Positions 19,543 to 33,400 of a stretch of 33,577 nucleotides of DNA are shown here, piece by piece. Origin of the DNA: Lingula anatina (lineage: Eukaryota > Brachiopoda > Lingulata > Lingulida > Lingulidae); assembly GCF_001039355.2 (NCBI RefSeq), contig NW_019776048.1, positions 3,373 through 36,949 on the forward strand, read 5' to 3'. How positions within the stretch are numbered: the first letter of the stretch is position 1; each line of letters opens with the position of its first letter. The translations under genes and the position numbers were made by a program. The notes under the pieces were generated by a model. The model was not told the DNA's origin and ran no database searches. It saw only the letters and a list, made by a program, of their open reading frames with translations.

Positions 19543-22500
19543 GTATGTGGAAAAATGAAAAAGAATACAAAGTGTCCCGAAACCCATAAAATATCACTTT
19601 ATTATTATTCTATATATCACTTACATAATCAACTAAAGAATATTATCTGTCAAATCGTAACTAATTCGTAATGAAAAATTGAATTTAATATTTATTTGGA
19701 ACACATTTATTTATAATATATACATTTTTGATATAGTTAAATATAGGTATATGCTGTTTTTTTCTCCTGTATGCAGGTAGTAATCAGTAGCATCATTTCT
19801 AACTTACCAATGCATGAACGGTTCCCATTAAAATATATTCCAGCAGTAGTAATCGTATTTTACAGGATACAATCCTGACTTCGTTTAAAAAACCTTTAAT
19901 TATAATTAAAGGTTTTTTAGATGAAGTCAGGATTGTATCCTGTAAAATATCTACTGAGTGAAGCAAGTTAGTTGTATAATGGAATCTGACAGGGGTACCA
20001 ATAGGTTCTTGGTGCCTCTCAGTTTTGGTTTCTCTAGAGCACCTGTGTACCAAGGAGTTTGAACTTATAAGGCAGAGGTACGTTAATTTCATTGATAACC
20101 CTGACATTTTCTCTCTTTCACACACAGTACACTTAAAATAATATGTGAACTACATATCTTGGCTTTCCGCGTCCCAAATATGCCATGGAATATAACAATG
20201 ATTTCAGTGTGCATCGTAAGGCTCACCAAACCTGTGCATGAAAAAGCTCAACATCTGTGTCATATTTCATGGGCACATTTAGGACGAAGAAAGCCAAGAT
20301 ATGCAGTTCACATGAATCACATATTATTTTTAGTGCACGTTGCGTGAAAGAGACAAAATGACAGAGTTGTCAACTAACTCAACGTACCTGATTCTTTGGA
20401 GTTCAACCCCCTTGTTTACGCTTAGGTTGATGCCAGTTTCAAGACTTATCATCCACTAATTGCCCTTTAAATCATCACTAGCTCACATTAACGATTACGA
20501 CGAGAACAAGAAACCGGTATCTTTCATATGAATAAATTGATAATTGACGTGTAATTTAAAAGAGACTGTTGCCATGCTTCCGTGTATTGAACTTTCCTGG
20601 AAAACAGCTCAGGTTCGTTCTCGACAAAAATTGTCTCCATCAACAGATACAGTATAAAGTTCAGTGTCGAGATAAGTTAGACATCCTTTCAAGAAGATAG
20701 CAATTGAAGAGGGTAGTATTATCCATCGGATCCATGCAGTGGGAGTAATGGTTTTCAGTTCGCAACCACCTCAAAGCAAGCCTAAATTACTATTTCAGTC
20801 GATTTATTTTACGATCATTTAGCATGGCTAAACTTGAGATGAGAGAGGGCAGTAATTGTTGATCGATTATTTTTGTTGTGTGGGCCGATGACGGTTAAAC
20901 ATCGAGAACATCGTGTGTCTCGTATACACCCTACCGACAAGCAAAGCCATTTAGATTTGAAATATGAATGAATGACGGTGAAGCATTAAAAATCCAAACG
21001 TAGTCTGTAGCCTACCTGACGGATGGCTGAAGACAATAGTCTAAATATAATGTACCTTACCACGAATATAAATAAACAATTGACATTTAAAAATCTAGAT
21101 AACGTTCTACTCACAAAGGCGTTTTAATCATTAGGATACTGAATTACGTGAATGGTGATCGTTCAGTGAGCTATTTCAAAAACTCTGGTTGCGGATCATT
21201 AAGCTTAATGTGCTCTGCGTGCAAGGCAAATTTTGATACTGTAAAATGCTGAGTCAGATATTTTCTGTCACTACAGCGCGCTTTTATGTGCTTTGCGGTA
21301 ATCGACATCCCCCACACATTTCTAGTTTAAAGTCAATGTAAGAGAGATCAATGAAACTGATCTCCTCTCTCTCTCTCTTTGATTTAGGACTCACAGTAGC
21401 GAACACGTTAGCTCTCATTATTATGATCATTTTGGAATTAATTGTTGTCAGCTTAAAATTTTTAAATCAAAATTACATTTGTCTAACACTACCAGTTAAA
21501 AAAGGGCCGTGCAACGTGGTCGCATGTGGTTTGTTATTCACTATTTCAAATAAGTAAATTAATTAATTAATTGATAAATTAAAGAAAAATTTTTGGTACA
21601 GCTGGAAGTGAATCAATCTTTTTTTTACCTAAAATATTTTGGAATCACCAAAACAAATATTGTTCTATGTATTTTGGACAGGAATGAAACGTTCATTCCA
21701 AGATTAATCAAAATATGCATTTTGACGTGGATGACATTAACTAATTTTAAAAATATTTAAGTTTTATTTTAATTTTTGTATAGGAAATTAATGTCAGAGC
21801 TAGAGGCATTCGAAAAAAGTGTGAAAGAATTAGCGGCTAGCAAAAGCGGGTCTAAAGCTCTAGACATGCGACTTTGCAAACTGTGCTACAAGACAAAGTT
21901 TGCCGATGGCATAGGCCGAATTTGCCAGCATTGCCAAAAGCGTGTATGCAGCAAATGTCGACAATACCTGAAACCGACCTGGAACACAAAAAAACATAAG
22001 GTATAATAAATTTTGGTACATACAGTTTTTGAAAAGTTCTTGCAATTACTGTCACTGATCAATAAGATAAATTGCATGCTGACATTTTTTTTTACTTAAT
22101 ACGACATCATTTGCGGATTTATGTATTTTGGAACGAAGAAGAAATGAGTATGTATGTCTGGATTGATATATGCCACAGATATCTTTCATGAGAACCGCTT
22201 TCATCCTTCAACATATATTGCCTTTCAACGTGATAAACTGAAATCGTAAACGTTTTTAATAACGCAGTGGTGATCAACGTTTCCAATTTCATATTGTCAT
22301 CTGACAAGTTTAAGGATATTGACATTTGTGCTCTCTAGTTTACCAAAGGTCGCTGGGTTTGTAATCTATGCTCTATCAAATGGGAAGTGATGTGCAAGAC
22401 GGGACTATGGTACCATGGACCAGAGACAATTGGTAATAAGCCGGCTGGTGCCTTCTTTGGGAAACTCCAGCGAGAATGGTGTTTATCTGTAACGGATGGG

Positions 22501-24441
22501 GTGAGTTTCCCTTTGGAAATGCTATTAGCCTGATAGATGAGGCAAATCTAATAATTTTGCCACAGATTTAAAAGCCTTATGTTATATGTTAGCCAACGTA
22601 ATAAGACACCAGGCGTTTGTTCAAAGGTTACTATTACGGCTCACTCTTGCAATCATTTCATTCAGGATTCCCAAATGGATTCCGACTCCTCTGTGTGTCG
22701 TCGGGGCAGAAACAACGAGTCTGCAGTCACAGATTCCGAAATGCATACATGCAACCAAACGCCCAATGAACAACATCGTCGGCGCAGCACTCCCAACGAC
22801 GGAGAGTCCCGTGACCGCCGCCGTCGACTGCAGCGTCAAAGTAACAGGACGGCAGTTGTAGCACCTACAGAATCCTATTCAGACTCAGACACCGGGCAAG
22901 ATCGTGATCGACTACGTACGAGAAGACGCATGACGCTTGACTCGTATGGCAGGCTAAACAATGATGCACGTAGCAAAATCAGAACACATTTTGAACCCAG
23001 CGATAACTCCGATTCCGACACACTTGAACAAAACTGCAGATTTAGGAAAAAAGAAGGAAGTCATGCCAATGGAGAATTTACCATAAATGTGCTGGACAAT
23101 GTGAGGAAGAAGTTAGAAGCTAATGTCAGACCTAGTTCAGATTCAGAAACTGGGCACACCCAAAGCCACGTCCTACCTAGGAAGCGGGTGTCGTCTATCG
23201 CAAACGGTGAATTGATTTTTAATGAATGGAACAAGGCAAGGCATAATTTACGCATAGGCGAGAAGCATAATACCGAGGCTGGTGTAAAGCACAGGCGTCG
23301 CTTACTTGGGGTGGCATCAGACGAAGATGAAGAATTTAGGGGTATCGAATCCAATCACAGAGATTCAGTGAGAAATGATGTTGGAGAAGTGCGTAACAAT
23401 GGGGGCCAGAGGCAGGCGCTTCTTCTTCATCTCCAATCTCCCATCACCGCTGAAGTGGATGGCGACGTTTTCAGTAAAATGTCCAGCTTTCACGTTGATG
23501 TTAGAAACTCCATTAGACACTCGTCTGGACGACAGGAAAGCAGATCAACAGAGTCGACAACTCAAGCCTCTTTAAGCCACCCGAGGACAATGGCCAAAGT
23601 CGCTCCATTCAGTAGAGAGGTACCACATGGCGCCAAGGAAGGCGAAAGGGGGCGGCGCCAGCTCCCTACTCTGAACATTATTCCAAATATTGGTAAATGT
23701 GTTGTTGTTCTTCTAACGGCCAAACTATACAAACTTTTTTCTCATGTCCATTACCTTTTCAGTGTATCACATTAAAAATGGTTAGAATGCATTTTTTCAT
23801 TTCATCTTAGTGCATATTTCTCACTTGCAAGTCGTACAAATATATTTCAATTGTTTTCGGCTTAACATATGGTTAAAAGGAATTTTTCTCTTTATTTTGC
23901 TAGATGTTTCTTTGATGGGAGAGGTTTTGCAAGTAACCTTGCAAAGATCCAGTGAAGAGGCCATTTGCAGCAGTAAGTATTAAAAATAAGTCGTATAATA
24001 AAGTTACATTTTCTGTTCCTCGTGCTGTTCCATACACATTTTTTATCAGTGAGACATTGGACACGAATTTGTGTACATTTCATTCATTATAGGGGAATTT
24101 CTGACGCTTAATTTGTAAAAAGAAAGGGGTGTTTTGCTTATTGCCTCCTTTAGAATACATTACAACTCTAAATTTAATTGAAAAGCGAAACTTTTTTAAT
24201 TTAGAGCCTGTTTAATATGTATATATAAGTAGAAAAGTAAAAAAATGTCATAATAATGAGTACATCTGACAACAAATTAATTTTTGAATTGTTGTGGTGT
24301 TCTCTTATTTCAGACTTTGGTTTCGGCGTGCGAGTTGTCGGCGGCAAGATAAGTGAGAATGGAATACTTTACGCATATATTGCGAGAATCGTTGCCGGTA
24401 GTCCTGCTGACGTGGAGGGTAACGTTTCAGTAGGTAAGCCT

Positions 24442-24476
<35 letters not shown>

Positions 24477-27400
24477 AAATTGGACCACTGAACTGTACAT
24501 GTAGCCATCAAATAAGTAAGAATTTTTAATCAAAATCTAAAATTTCTGTTGCACTCATATTCATCATATACTTTAAGGGGATGCAGTTCTGGAATGGAAT
24601 AACCAGTCCCTTATTAATTTGACGTTTGAAGCTACTCAACAGATCATCCACTCCTCATACGTTCAGGAAAGTGTTCATCTCCTTATTAGCCGGGTTCAGA
24701 AGAGGTAAAAAGAAACAACCTGTGTATAAAAGTTGTCTTATCGTGCATTAAACCCTTAAAGTTTTAGAAAATGAATGCCAAACTTTATGTCAATGAACTT
24801 ACTTCATGTTCACAAGCATGCATTCTTAGTGCTTTAAGCCATGTTACCGTATCAACATCAAGGGCCTCACTGTTTGTTTTATGTTCTATACACAAGCTGT
24901 TTGATTACATCGGTGGACTCATAACAGCAAGCACTGATACTGCAATACATTTCTGATTAATTTTCTTAAGTACTATAAACCTTCATGACACGATAACTTC
25001 ATTATTTTAATACTGAATCACTCACCTGTTGTTTTAATAATCATTTTCAGAGCCTCGTTGTTACACTCGAGAAAAACACTACAGTTGAGTGATCATGGAA
25101 AAGGAGATCGTTTTTCAGGTGAAAAAAAACTAGACTAAGCAAACTGAGTGAATTTAATTATAGTTTATATTTGTCTGTCTGTATGAAGTCCCGCGTATAG
25201 AAAATGAAATGTGGGCTCAATACCTCGAGATATTAACTACAATGGTTCATCCAGGGGTGTCTCCAACTAAACGGGTATGTACCCTTCCCTCTCCCCTTCC
25301 CTCCCCCTAAAAATCGGTCTGAAAAAAGCGTAACCAGACCATGGTTTCCATCCCCGTGCTCTTAATACTCGCCCTCTGTTTTAAATCCCCGTAGCAAAAT
25401 CTCTAATCCAGTACCATTGTACATTATAGATTCGATCAATATGCTTCTTTTCAGATATCAACGATTATGACAGTAATCGTCGACACACGGACCACTTTCA
25501 ATTCGAAGTGAGGGCAACAGAATCTAGAAAACACCGACTTTTGCCGCCAACTCCAGTGAGTAAAATTATCTTAATATAGATATTATTTCGTGCGATATTC
25601 AAACCAGGTCTAGTCCAACAGAGCCGATAAATATTAAGGTCAGTCACTGTTGCTTTGGGTAATGTATATTCGATTTTGGCAAAACGTTAAATGCGTTGCC
25701 ATGAGACATATCCCAAGCTACATGTGTGTAAGAGGAAAACTGAAAATTCGTCGTAACTTCACAAATAATTATACCACAGTATATCCTTTTCTGTCGTTTC
25801 CTAATTAAGCTTTCTGTTAATCATTTCCTTATCAGCATATTCACAACTTTTTATATCCATTACCTAAATATATGTATATCTAGTTGATTGCCTATTGTTA
25901 TAGGCGAAAATCAGATTTCACACTTTTAATTGCATCTCAGAAGAATATGAAAACTAGCATTTTCTTGATCTTAAGTTTAGTTAAAACTAATTTCGTTTCC
26001 ACCATTATAAGACTCTTTTGCAGAGCTGCCTTAGCACATATACACAATCCGTTTTATTTTTGTTCAGGACGAGGCAGTTTCCCTGTAAAGATACTGTAAC
26101 TACCAGCTCATCTTTTGAATAACACTCTCCATACAGGCAATTTTACATAGAGTAAAAAAGTGTAATTCTTATCTAGGCAGTATGAGTTTTATTTATTTAT
26201 TTTATTCTATTCTAGATTGAATCATTGAACACCAAGAGCATATACCATGCTAAAAAATCTTAACAAATTATCATTGTCAAGTTGACTTAAAAATAGAAAA
26301 GCCCAAATCAATGAAGTCATTTTACTTTTCTTTGTTAAATGAGTCGTTTGTAAAAAAGCTAAACCAAATGAATAATATGAAACTCTCATTTCATTACTTT
26401 TAAAACAAGTCAAGTAATGCGTTTGCAAAAATATTTTTCTTTCTATTTATGTATCCCGGCAGACATCAGAGAAAGAAGAGATTTTGTATACATGTGTACA
26501 TGTGCACTTTACTTATTGCCAAAATTGCTTTTGATACTTGATAGCAGAAACGGATGAATTTTCGCTCTTTTTGATTCAAGAAGTAATTCCTAAGATTTTA
26601 AATAACAGAAAAAAAAACTTAATTGAATGTGCAAGTTTGCACGGATAGCAATCACTTTAAAAAATAAGTAGGACCTTTGAGTACATTCTATAATGATAGA
26701 CAATAGGATGAATTGAAAAGTCCCATTGGACTTGTATTCTTTGAACTAAATGTCAACCCCTCATCAATACTGAGAAGTCAATTCATCCAATCAATCCAGG
26801 TTGACTCAGTGCGGCCATCAACATCGGCCACAGGAAGGTTGGAGGTTCAAGTACGATACGAGATGGCCTCGGTAAAAGTAACTGTAAGGCAGGCCAGTGG
26901 ATTGAAGAGAGAAACTAATGAAAGTGGCCAACTTGATCTTCCCAATCCATACGTGAAAGTCAGCCTACTCCCTGGAAGATGGTAGGGTCTTTCACTTAGA
27001 CCCCATTCCCACAGATTTTAGGTCGATCTATCCCTGTGGGGAGTCTCACTAGATTAATGTCAGCTTAGCCGGCTTAAATGTCTGTCCCGCCTACTAAAAG
27101 CTGTAAGGGGGTGATTTACTACCGTGCGCGCTCGGCTGACAGCAATTTAGCGTGAACCCCCAGGGAGTTAGGTCGATCTAGATGGATCGATCTAAATCTA
27201 TGGGAATGCAGTCTTAAACATAAAATGTGCAATATTTACTTATATTTAACCGCAAAAATAGAAGATTGTTGCCATTGACACAAAAACTGGTATCGTAACA
27301 TCCTTTAAATGATTTGGAAAATCTCATTTCTTATTATTATTTTGAGCTTGGTATGAATTTAAAAGCATTGCATTTTTATGTTTGTTTTTTATTCAATGTA

Positions 27401-30400
27401 TCTTGTGTGGTGCAGGCAGTATCCCGTTCACAGAACTGAAACTCTCACTGTGAATGCAGCACCGGTGTGGAATAAGATGTTCGTCTATTATGATATTACT
27501 GAGGAAGAGGTAGGCGTTCTATTAATAAAGCTTTGGTTACCAGTAGGTCTAGATCTTTTCGCAGAATACTTTTTTTTCTCCGCAGTAGCGAGAAAATATT
27601 ATCTATTTTTCGTTATTAACGTTTGCTCGTTTAAAAAGTCTTAAGAATTATAAGCATCCTTTGAACAAGGACCCATCAAATAGGGCCCAAGCTTTGAACG
27701 AGAAGCTATTCGCTGCATGATTTTATATAATGATCTGTGAAGCGTATTTTTCTTGTATGTGTCGTAATATGCGTGTTCTCCCTTTATGACAGTTGCATAC
27801 CAAGTCCCTTGAATTTACTTTGTGGGACTATCACCCCAAAGAAAACAATACTTTTATGGGAGAAGTGGTGCTTGATTTGAATGCGGTAAATTTGGATGGC
27901 CTTGCTCAGTGGTACAACCTAACACCACACGATGAAAACAATGGACAGCTTATGCAGCCAACTCCCAAAAAGAGTGATCAGAAAGGGGTAAGCGAGTTTA
28001 CAAAAGAGGCAGTGATAACCACAGTTTTATTTATGTATTTAACATTTTATGAGCACTAAACAGAGGATGTAAAAATATAACGGTGAAGCATCTGATCGCA
28101 GTTTCAAAAGCTTTATGTGAGTGACCCTTACTATATCTTTACGTGATTTATTGGTAAAATTTTTGAAGCTCTTTTATGATGTAAAATTGTATTGAAAGTC
28201 TTTCAGCTAGACTTGAACTGAAATGGGGCTTTCTCTGTTGTATTGTAATAAAGGAATCTGAACCAGCAGAAGACATTCAGACGCCTGTTCCTCCAATGCC
28301 AGCTCACGAGAGAGCCAAGTCTCTTCTGAAAACACACCACCGAGGATCGGGTACTTATTTCTTTAATTCGAACCTGTTTCACACGAAAAACCTGCTCTGA
28401 CGCAAATTAAAGCCAAAACAACTTCCTTCTGCTAATACGTTCTAGGAAATGTTTATGATATGAAGTGCAAACAACATCTCATCAAATTTTTACCAGAAAT
28501 GAAATTTAAAAAAAAATGTACGAGACGTTGAACAAGAGACGCAATTACCACATAAATGCAGTGATCAACAACAAACTGTCAAAACTAGAGGAAGTCAATT
28601 ATGTCTGCGTAACGCTTATTGGTGTTTTTGTATCGTATTAGGGACTCTTAAGCGTTTTCTGCAGAGGCACCTCACGCGAAGCTCGTTAACATCTCCTACG
28701 TCCTCATTACGCAGCAGTGTTCAAGGTAATATTCATTAGCATTTTCCTTCGTGAGTCCTAGGCCAGGACTTGTCTTACTAGTAACTACGTATACATTTTT
28801 TAAGCATTTTTTGTTTTTCCACAAGACAAAAGAAAGTTTGTGCTGATGATAAATTGAAAGCCACAGCAGGGAATGAGCAGAGCAAACTTTGCATACAAAT
28901 TTAATGCCTTGCCCATAAACCAATGCTATGGACAATTAACTTTTTATTTACTCGATTATGAATGACAACATCAAAGTGTGTAAGGTAAAGAAATGTCTTG
29001 AAATGCCATTGATAATAGGCCAAGGGCTTACAGATACTTTTAGAAACCAACCATAGGTTCACCCGCCATGGATTAATAACAGGTACATTATAAATTTTTG
29101 TTATCCTTTTTGTAGATTTTACAAATCGGCACTCCCCTTTACCCGAATCACATTGCCATTTTACAATGTCCGGTTGTGTATTATGTTGAAAATTTTGTGT
29201 TTTATTTTTGTTACAATATTCTAGGAAGGGACTTGCATTTGTCTGACAGCGAGCTATCCGATCATACCCAAACTACAAGTCAGGACTATACTGCGCTGCG
29301 AGGTATATTGAATGATGAATCCTGCCCTTGTTGTGTATGGTTTCCTTTATTTAAAGTTCATAAAGGCATAAACAGTCAGGTGTGGAACATATAAAAACGC
29401 GCGCGCGCACAAACAGAGCGAGAAAGAAAGGGGGGGGTTCAAAACCACTTTTCTGATGTTATAGTATTTTCTGAAAACTGTTCATGTCTTTATGCAGCTT
29501 ATGCTTTCAAAATACCCTGTAACAGTAATATTGTTGTATCAAATGTCAAATATAGTGATTAAAATTAAGCATGCGTTCAGTTGTGTATGTTATCATTTTT
29601 TGCATGTGGGTAAATAAAAAATGTGATTTAACGCAAGTTAGATAAAAGATAAAACAAAATGTAATGTTTACCTGTTACTAGAACTGTTAATTTTTTGGCC
29701 ACAATGACCACTTTTTGCACCAAAATGAGCACGGTGAATAATCTTTATTATGGAAGAATTCAATCCTGTAAAATGCACGTTTGTATTTCTTAGTCACGTT
29801 TGTATTTCCAACCACGCATGCTTGTAACGTAGACACTCCTTAATTGCTATTGCGATTTGCTTAAAGATCCAATTTATCTAGCTAGTAAAAACAATCTGCA
29901 ATTTGATCATTTCCTTGCCTCTTCTATCCTGTGAAACGAAAAAGAATCAAATTTTTGAAATGTCAACCCACTTAGGTTGATGAGCGTAGGCCTATTGCGT
30001 GCATTAAGCTCCAGCTCCTCATGTGATAACACTGCGGCATTACGTAGATGCGCGTCAAACATAATGATTGCTTGGAATTGACGTCTACACGGTTTAGATA
30101 TAGTAGACATTTCGAAAGTATTAATTGGAGATCACACATCACATTTTCGTTAAATAAAAGAAGACACAGACTACTTGGTATTGCCTAAACCTTGCTAAGA
30201 AACTGGGAAAATAAGTGATGGGGCACCATCTTTTATTGAAAACATTTTGGAAGAAAAGGGCAGCTGATTAAACATATAATACAAATTAAGACGCACAAAA
30301 TATTTAAAGGTCCGGAACCTGCTTGTTGAATAGTGCCTGCCTGAAAGGAAAATTATTTTCTTCTCTAAAACAAGAGAGAAAAAAAGAAAACAAAATTTAT

Positions 30401-33400
30401 AAAGTTTTGTGTGATATTTGATTTTTATATTGAAACTGTGTTGTGGTACTAGCTGGTTTTATTTTGCTTACTGCTGGATAAAAAAAAATGGCCTGATAGG
30501 CCTTACTAAAACACTAAGTAACAGTTGCACCCCGTCGCACTTACTGCCGTGCTACCACACCACGCTCTTCATTTCTTAATGGAATTTACACAGTATGTTG
30601 TTCTACAGGCAAAATTGTCGTTGAAAATGACAATGCATTGAGAAGGACCACGTCGGCTAAAAGTTACAAATCAAAAATGAAACGGCGCCTGAAACGATAC
30701 ATGAGCATCGGTAGGTACATGTACGCATGTATTTATTCTAAGAATCGTGTATAAGCCTGCCTAAAAATGAAGCCTCTGAGTTTAAAAGATATAGGCCAAT
30801 TCCCTGAAATTAATAATTAGGCCTATGTAGTCCTCACTACGCATATATAAACTCTACGAGTAGCATAAAACAAGACCAAAATTCCTGGGACACACACCCC
30901 ATGAAATGGGCGATAGACACATGGAACAGTAGGCCTACTCATATTGACGAGGCACATGGCATGGACACGAAGATTTAAAATACGTACAAAGAGATAAGTA
31001 CAAAGTTTAGAAAAGTATCAATTAGTCTTGTTCTGGCCTTGATTTCTTATGTGATTGCTTTTTCTTATTTCCTTTACTACTTTGATGATTGTTCTGGCGT
31101 GTGCTTTTCACTTTCTATTCACACCTTTTTTTTTCTGTTGTGATTAAATGTTAACGTTTTGATGATCTGCTTACATATGGACATGGATATCATCTTTAAA
31201 TAACAGTGAACAAAGACTTGTTGTGTGTCTATTCGCAGTCAAAAATAGGTTAATGGGTCGTAATTGCCAACGATTTTGTATCATGGCATACCTTGGTGAT
31301 TCAGGGGAAAGAGCTGAAATTTCCAGGAAAAGCACATTTTGTTATATAGGGGTCCAGCGCTCATTGTGTGCCTTTAAAACGAACCGTAAAGTAAACATTA
31401 TATATATTTTAGACAACTCTGATATTTCCCAACTTCCATGCAACTCTGAGAGTATAAGCAGTACCCCAGTGTGCAATACAGTGCCAAGTAAGTACCTATA
31501 CGTGTTAAAAGAAATAAAGTGTTTTCACCACAGGCCATTTAATACGAGCGCAGACGATGGAAAAATACCAATTTAATGGTTAAACTGTTAAAACCAAAGT
31601 GTAAAGTTGGGATATAAAATTAATGAATGTCAAATTATGTTTAATCCGCTTTCGTCGCCTTTGAAATGGCAGGCACGTGTATGTTAACGTGTATGTTAAA
31701 GGTGTAAAGTTCAACATTGACACCTTTAAATGCCTTCCTCTCAATAAAACAAAAACGTTTCGATCGTAGTTAAATAATGTCAATTTTTTTCCAAGATACC
31801 CCAGATTGCAACAACATAACAGAAAGTCGAAAAAACAGTGAGAAAAGCGATCTGTCTGAGAGTGATGTGGATAACTACTTTAGGTAAAGTATTTCAAATT
31901 TAATAAAACATCTGTAAGAGGAAGATCATAAATCCTCTAAAGAAGAAGGTTAGTGTACAAACTAGAGAAGGCTTTCACTACTAAGGGAGAATGCATTAAA
32001 TAAAATAACAAGACATCTGAGGTTCTTTCAAACTTGTGAAAAGCCTTATCTCTCATGATATAATTTAATACTTCTTAAAAAGAAACGTTCTACGATACTA
32101 GCCATGCATCTAATGGCACTGGGGCTTGATAAACCTTTTCAACCCTGTCTTATATTTATATTTTAGTGATTTCAAGGAGCGTCACGCACCCAAGTCACAA
32201 GTCACTGTTGACCCTGGACTAGGGCCCGGGCAAGTGCAGCTCCCAGCAGGTGAATTGCTTGATAAATTCTGTATCAGACGATTTTGATTTTATTTGCATT
32301 TCATTGTATATTAAAACGGTTTTTATGGAGGCGTTAAGTCTGTGGTAGCTTTAAAAGATTTTCTGTGTAGTTGGTGCATCTACCGATATCGGAGTGAAAC
32401 GTAAACGTATGCGTTGCTTGTCTTGTATTGAACACGTCTTTTTGAGAATTAGTTTTATGGAAAGCTAGTCGTTTTCGACAGCTTTCTAAAATGTATTCAT
32501 TTTCTCAAAGCGTAGTCCGCTTCAACCCCGACTTTTGTATTGGGATAAGACGTCTAAATGTGTAACACATTTAATAACTTATCATTTCATATCATCGCTT
32601 CCACACGGTACCCTTGCCGATATTTTAATGCATTTTATTGCGTTCCATGCTCTTCTTCTCTATTGTAAGGATACACTACTGCAATTTTATCCAATTTTTA
32701 GAAGCGCCAACTGTGCTGTAAGTCAATTTGCAAGCAGACACTCTAGTGCATCGCATACTTTTCTCTACCAGACGCCTCTCTAACTTTTACGAAATTGAAC
32801 GACGCACGACGTACAGTTTTGCAAAGGCTAGACGGATATTTTGTAGAGAGTAATTCCATGAAGTGGGCGATCCGTTTTGTAACTAATACATATACAACAA
32901 CCTCTTTTTCAGACAGGCTAGGTCAAGGTGCTGTGAAATTACGGTTTACAGTTACTAAAGGAAACTTGGAGGTGGATATATTCTGTGCGAAAGGGTTACC
33001 AGTAAATAACAACGAAATTCCTGGTAAGCGTGTCAGATGGCTCAATTGTGACGTGCTACACGTAGCTTCCTTTCTATGACTTCCTATCTAGAATTTCAAC
33101 CAATTCCAGTTATACGGTATTACCTTACTAATAAAACATGTGCAAATAACGAAAGAAAAAATAATCTAGAAACTTGTCTCCTGAACTGGCCCTACTCACA
33201 TAATATTAGATTGATTGTACTTGAATTTCAGACACATACGTGAAGACCTATTTGCGACAGGGACAGAAACGGTTTCAGAAACGAAAAACGCGGATTGTAA
33301 GGAAGTCCTTAGATCCAGTTTACAAGGAGAAGATCAATTACTTAGCACGGGATGTCCATGGGAGACATTTACAGGTACAAAAACAGCAGGTGCATGTTCT

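Noticed and set aside
19799-20125. 108-codon minus-strand open frame
   Set aside because: It runs through the palindrome at 19856-19949 and into an inverted-repeat element, with no recognisable domain.
31223-31576. 117-codon plus-strand open frame as an independent gene
   Set aside because: Only its middle (31413-31487) is a RIM exon, supported by splice sites and phase; the rest is intron read-through.
31675-31735. ACGTGTATGTTA repeated twice next to an AAAGGTGT/ACACCTTT stem
   Set aside because: Too short and isolated in a RIM intron to call an element or RNA gene.
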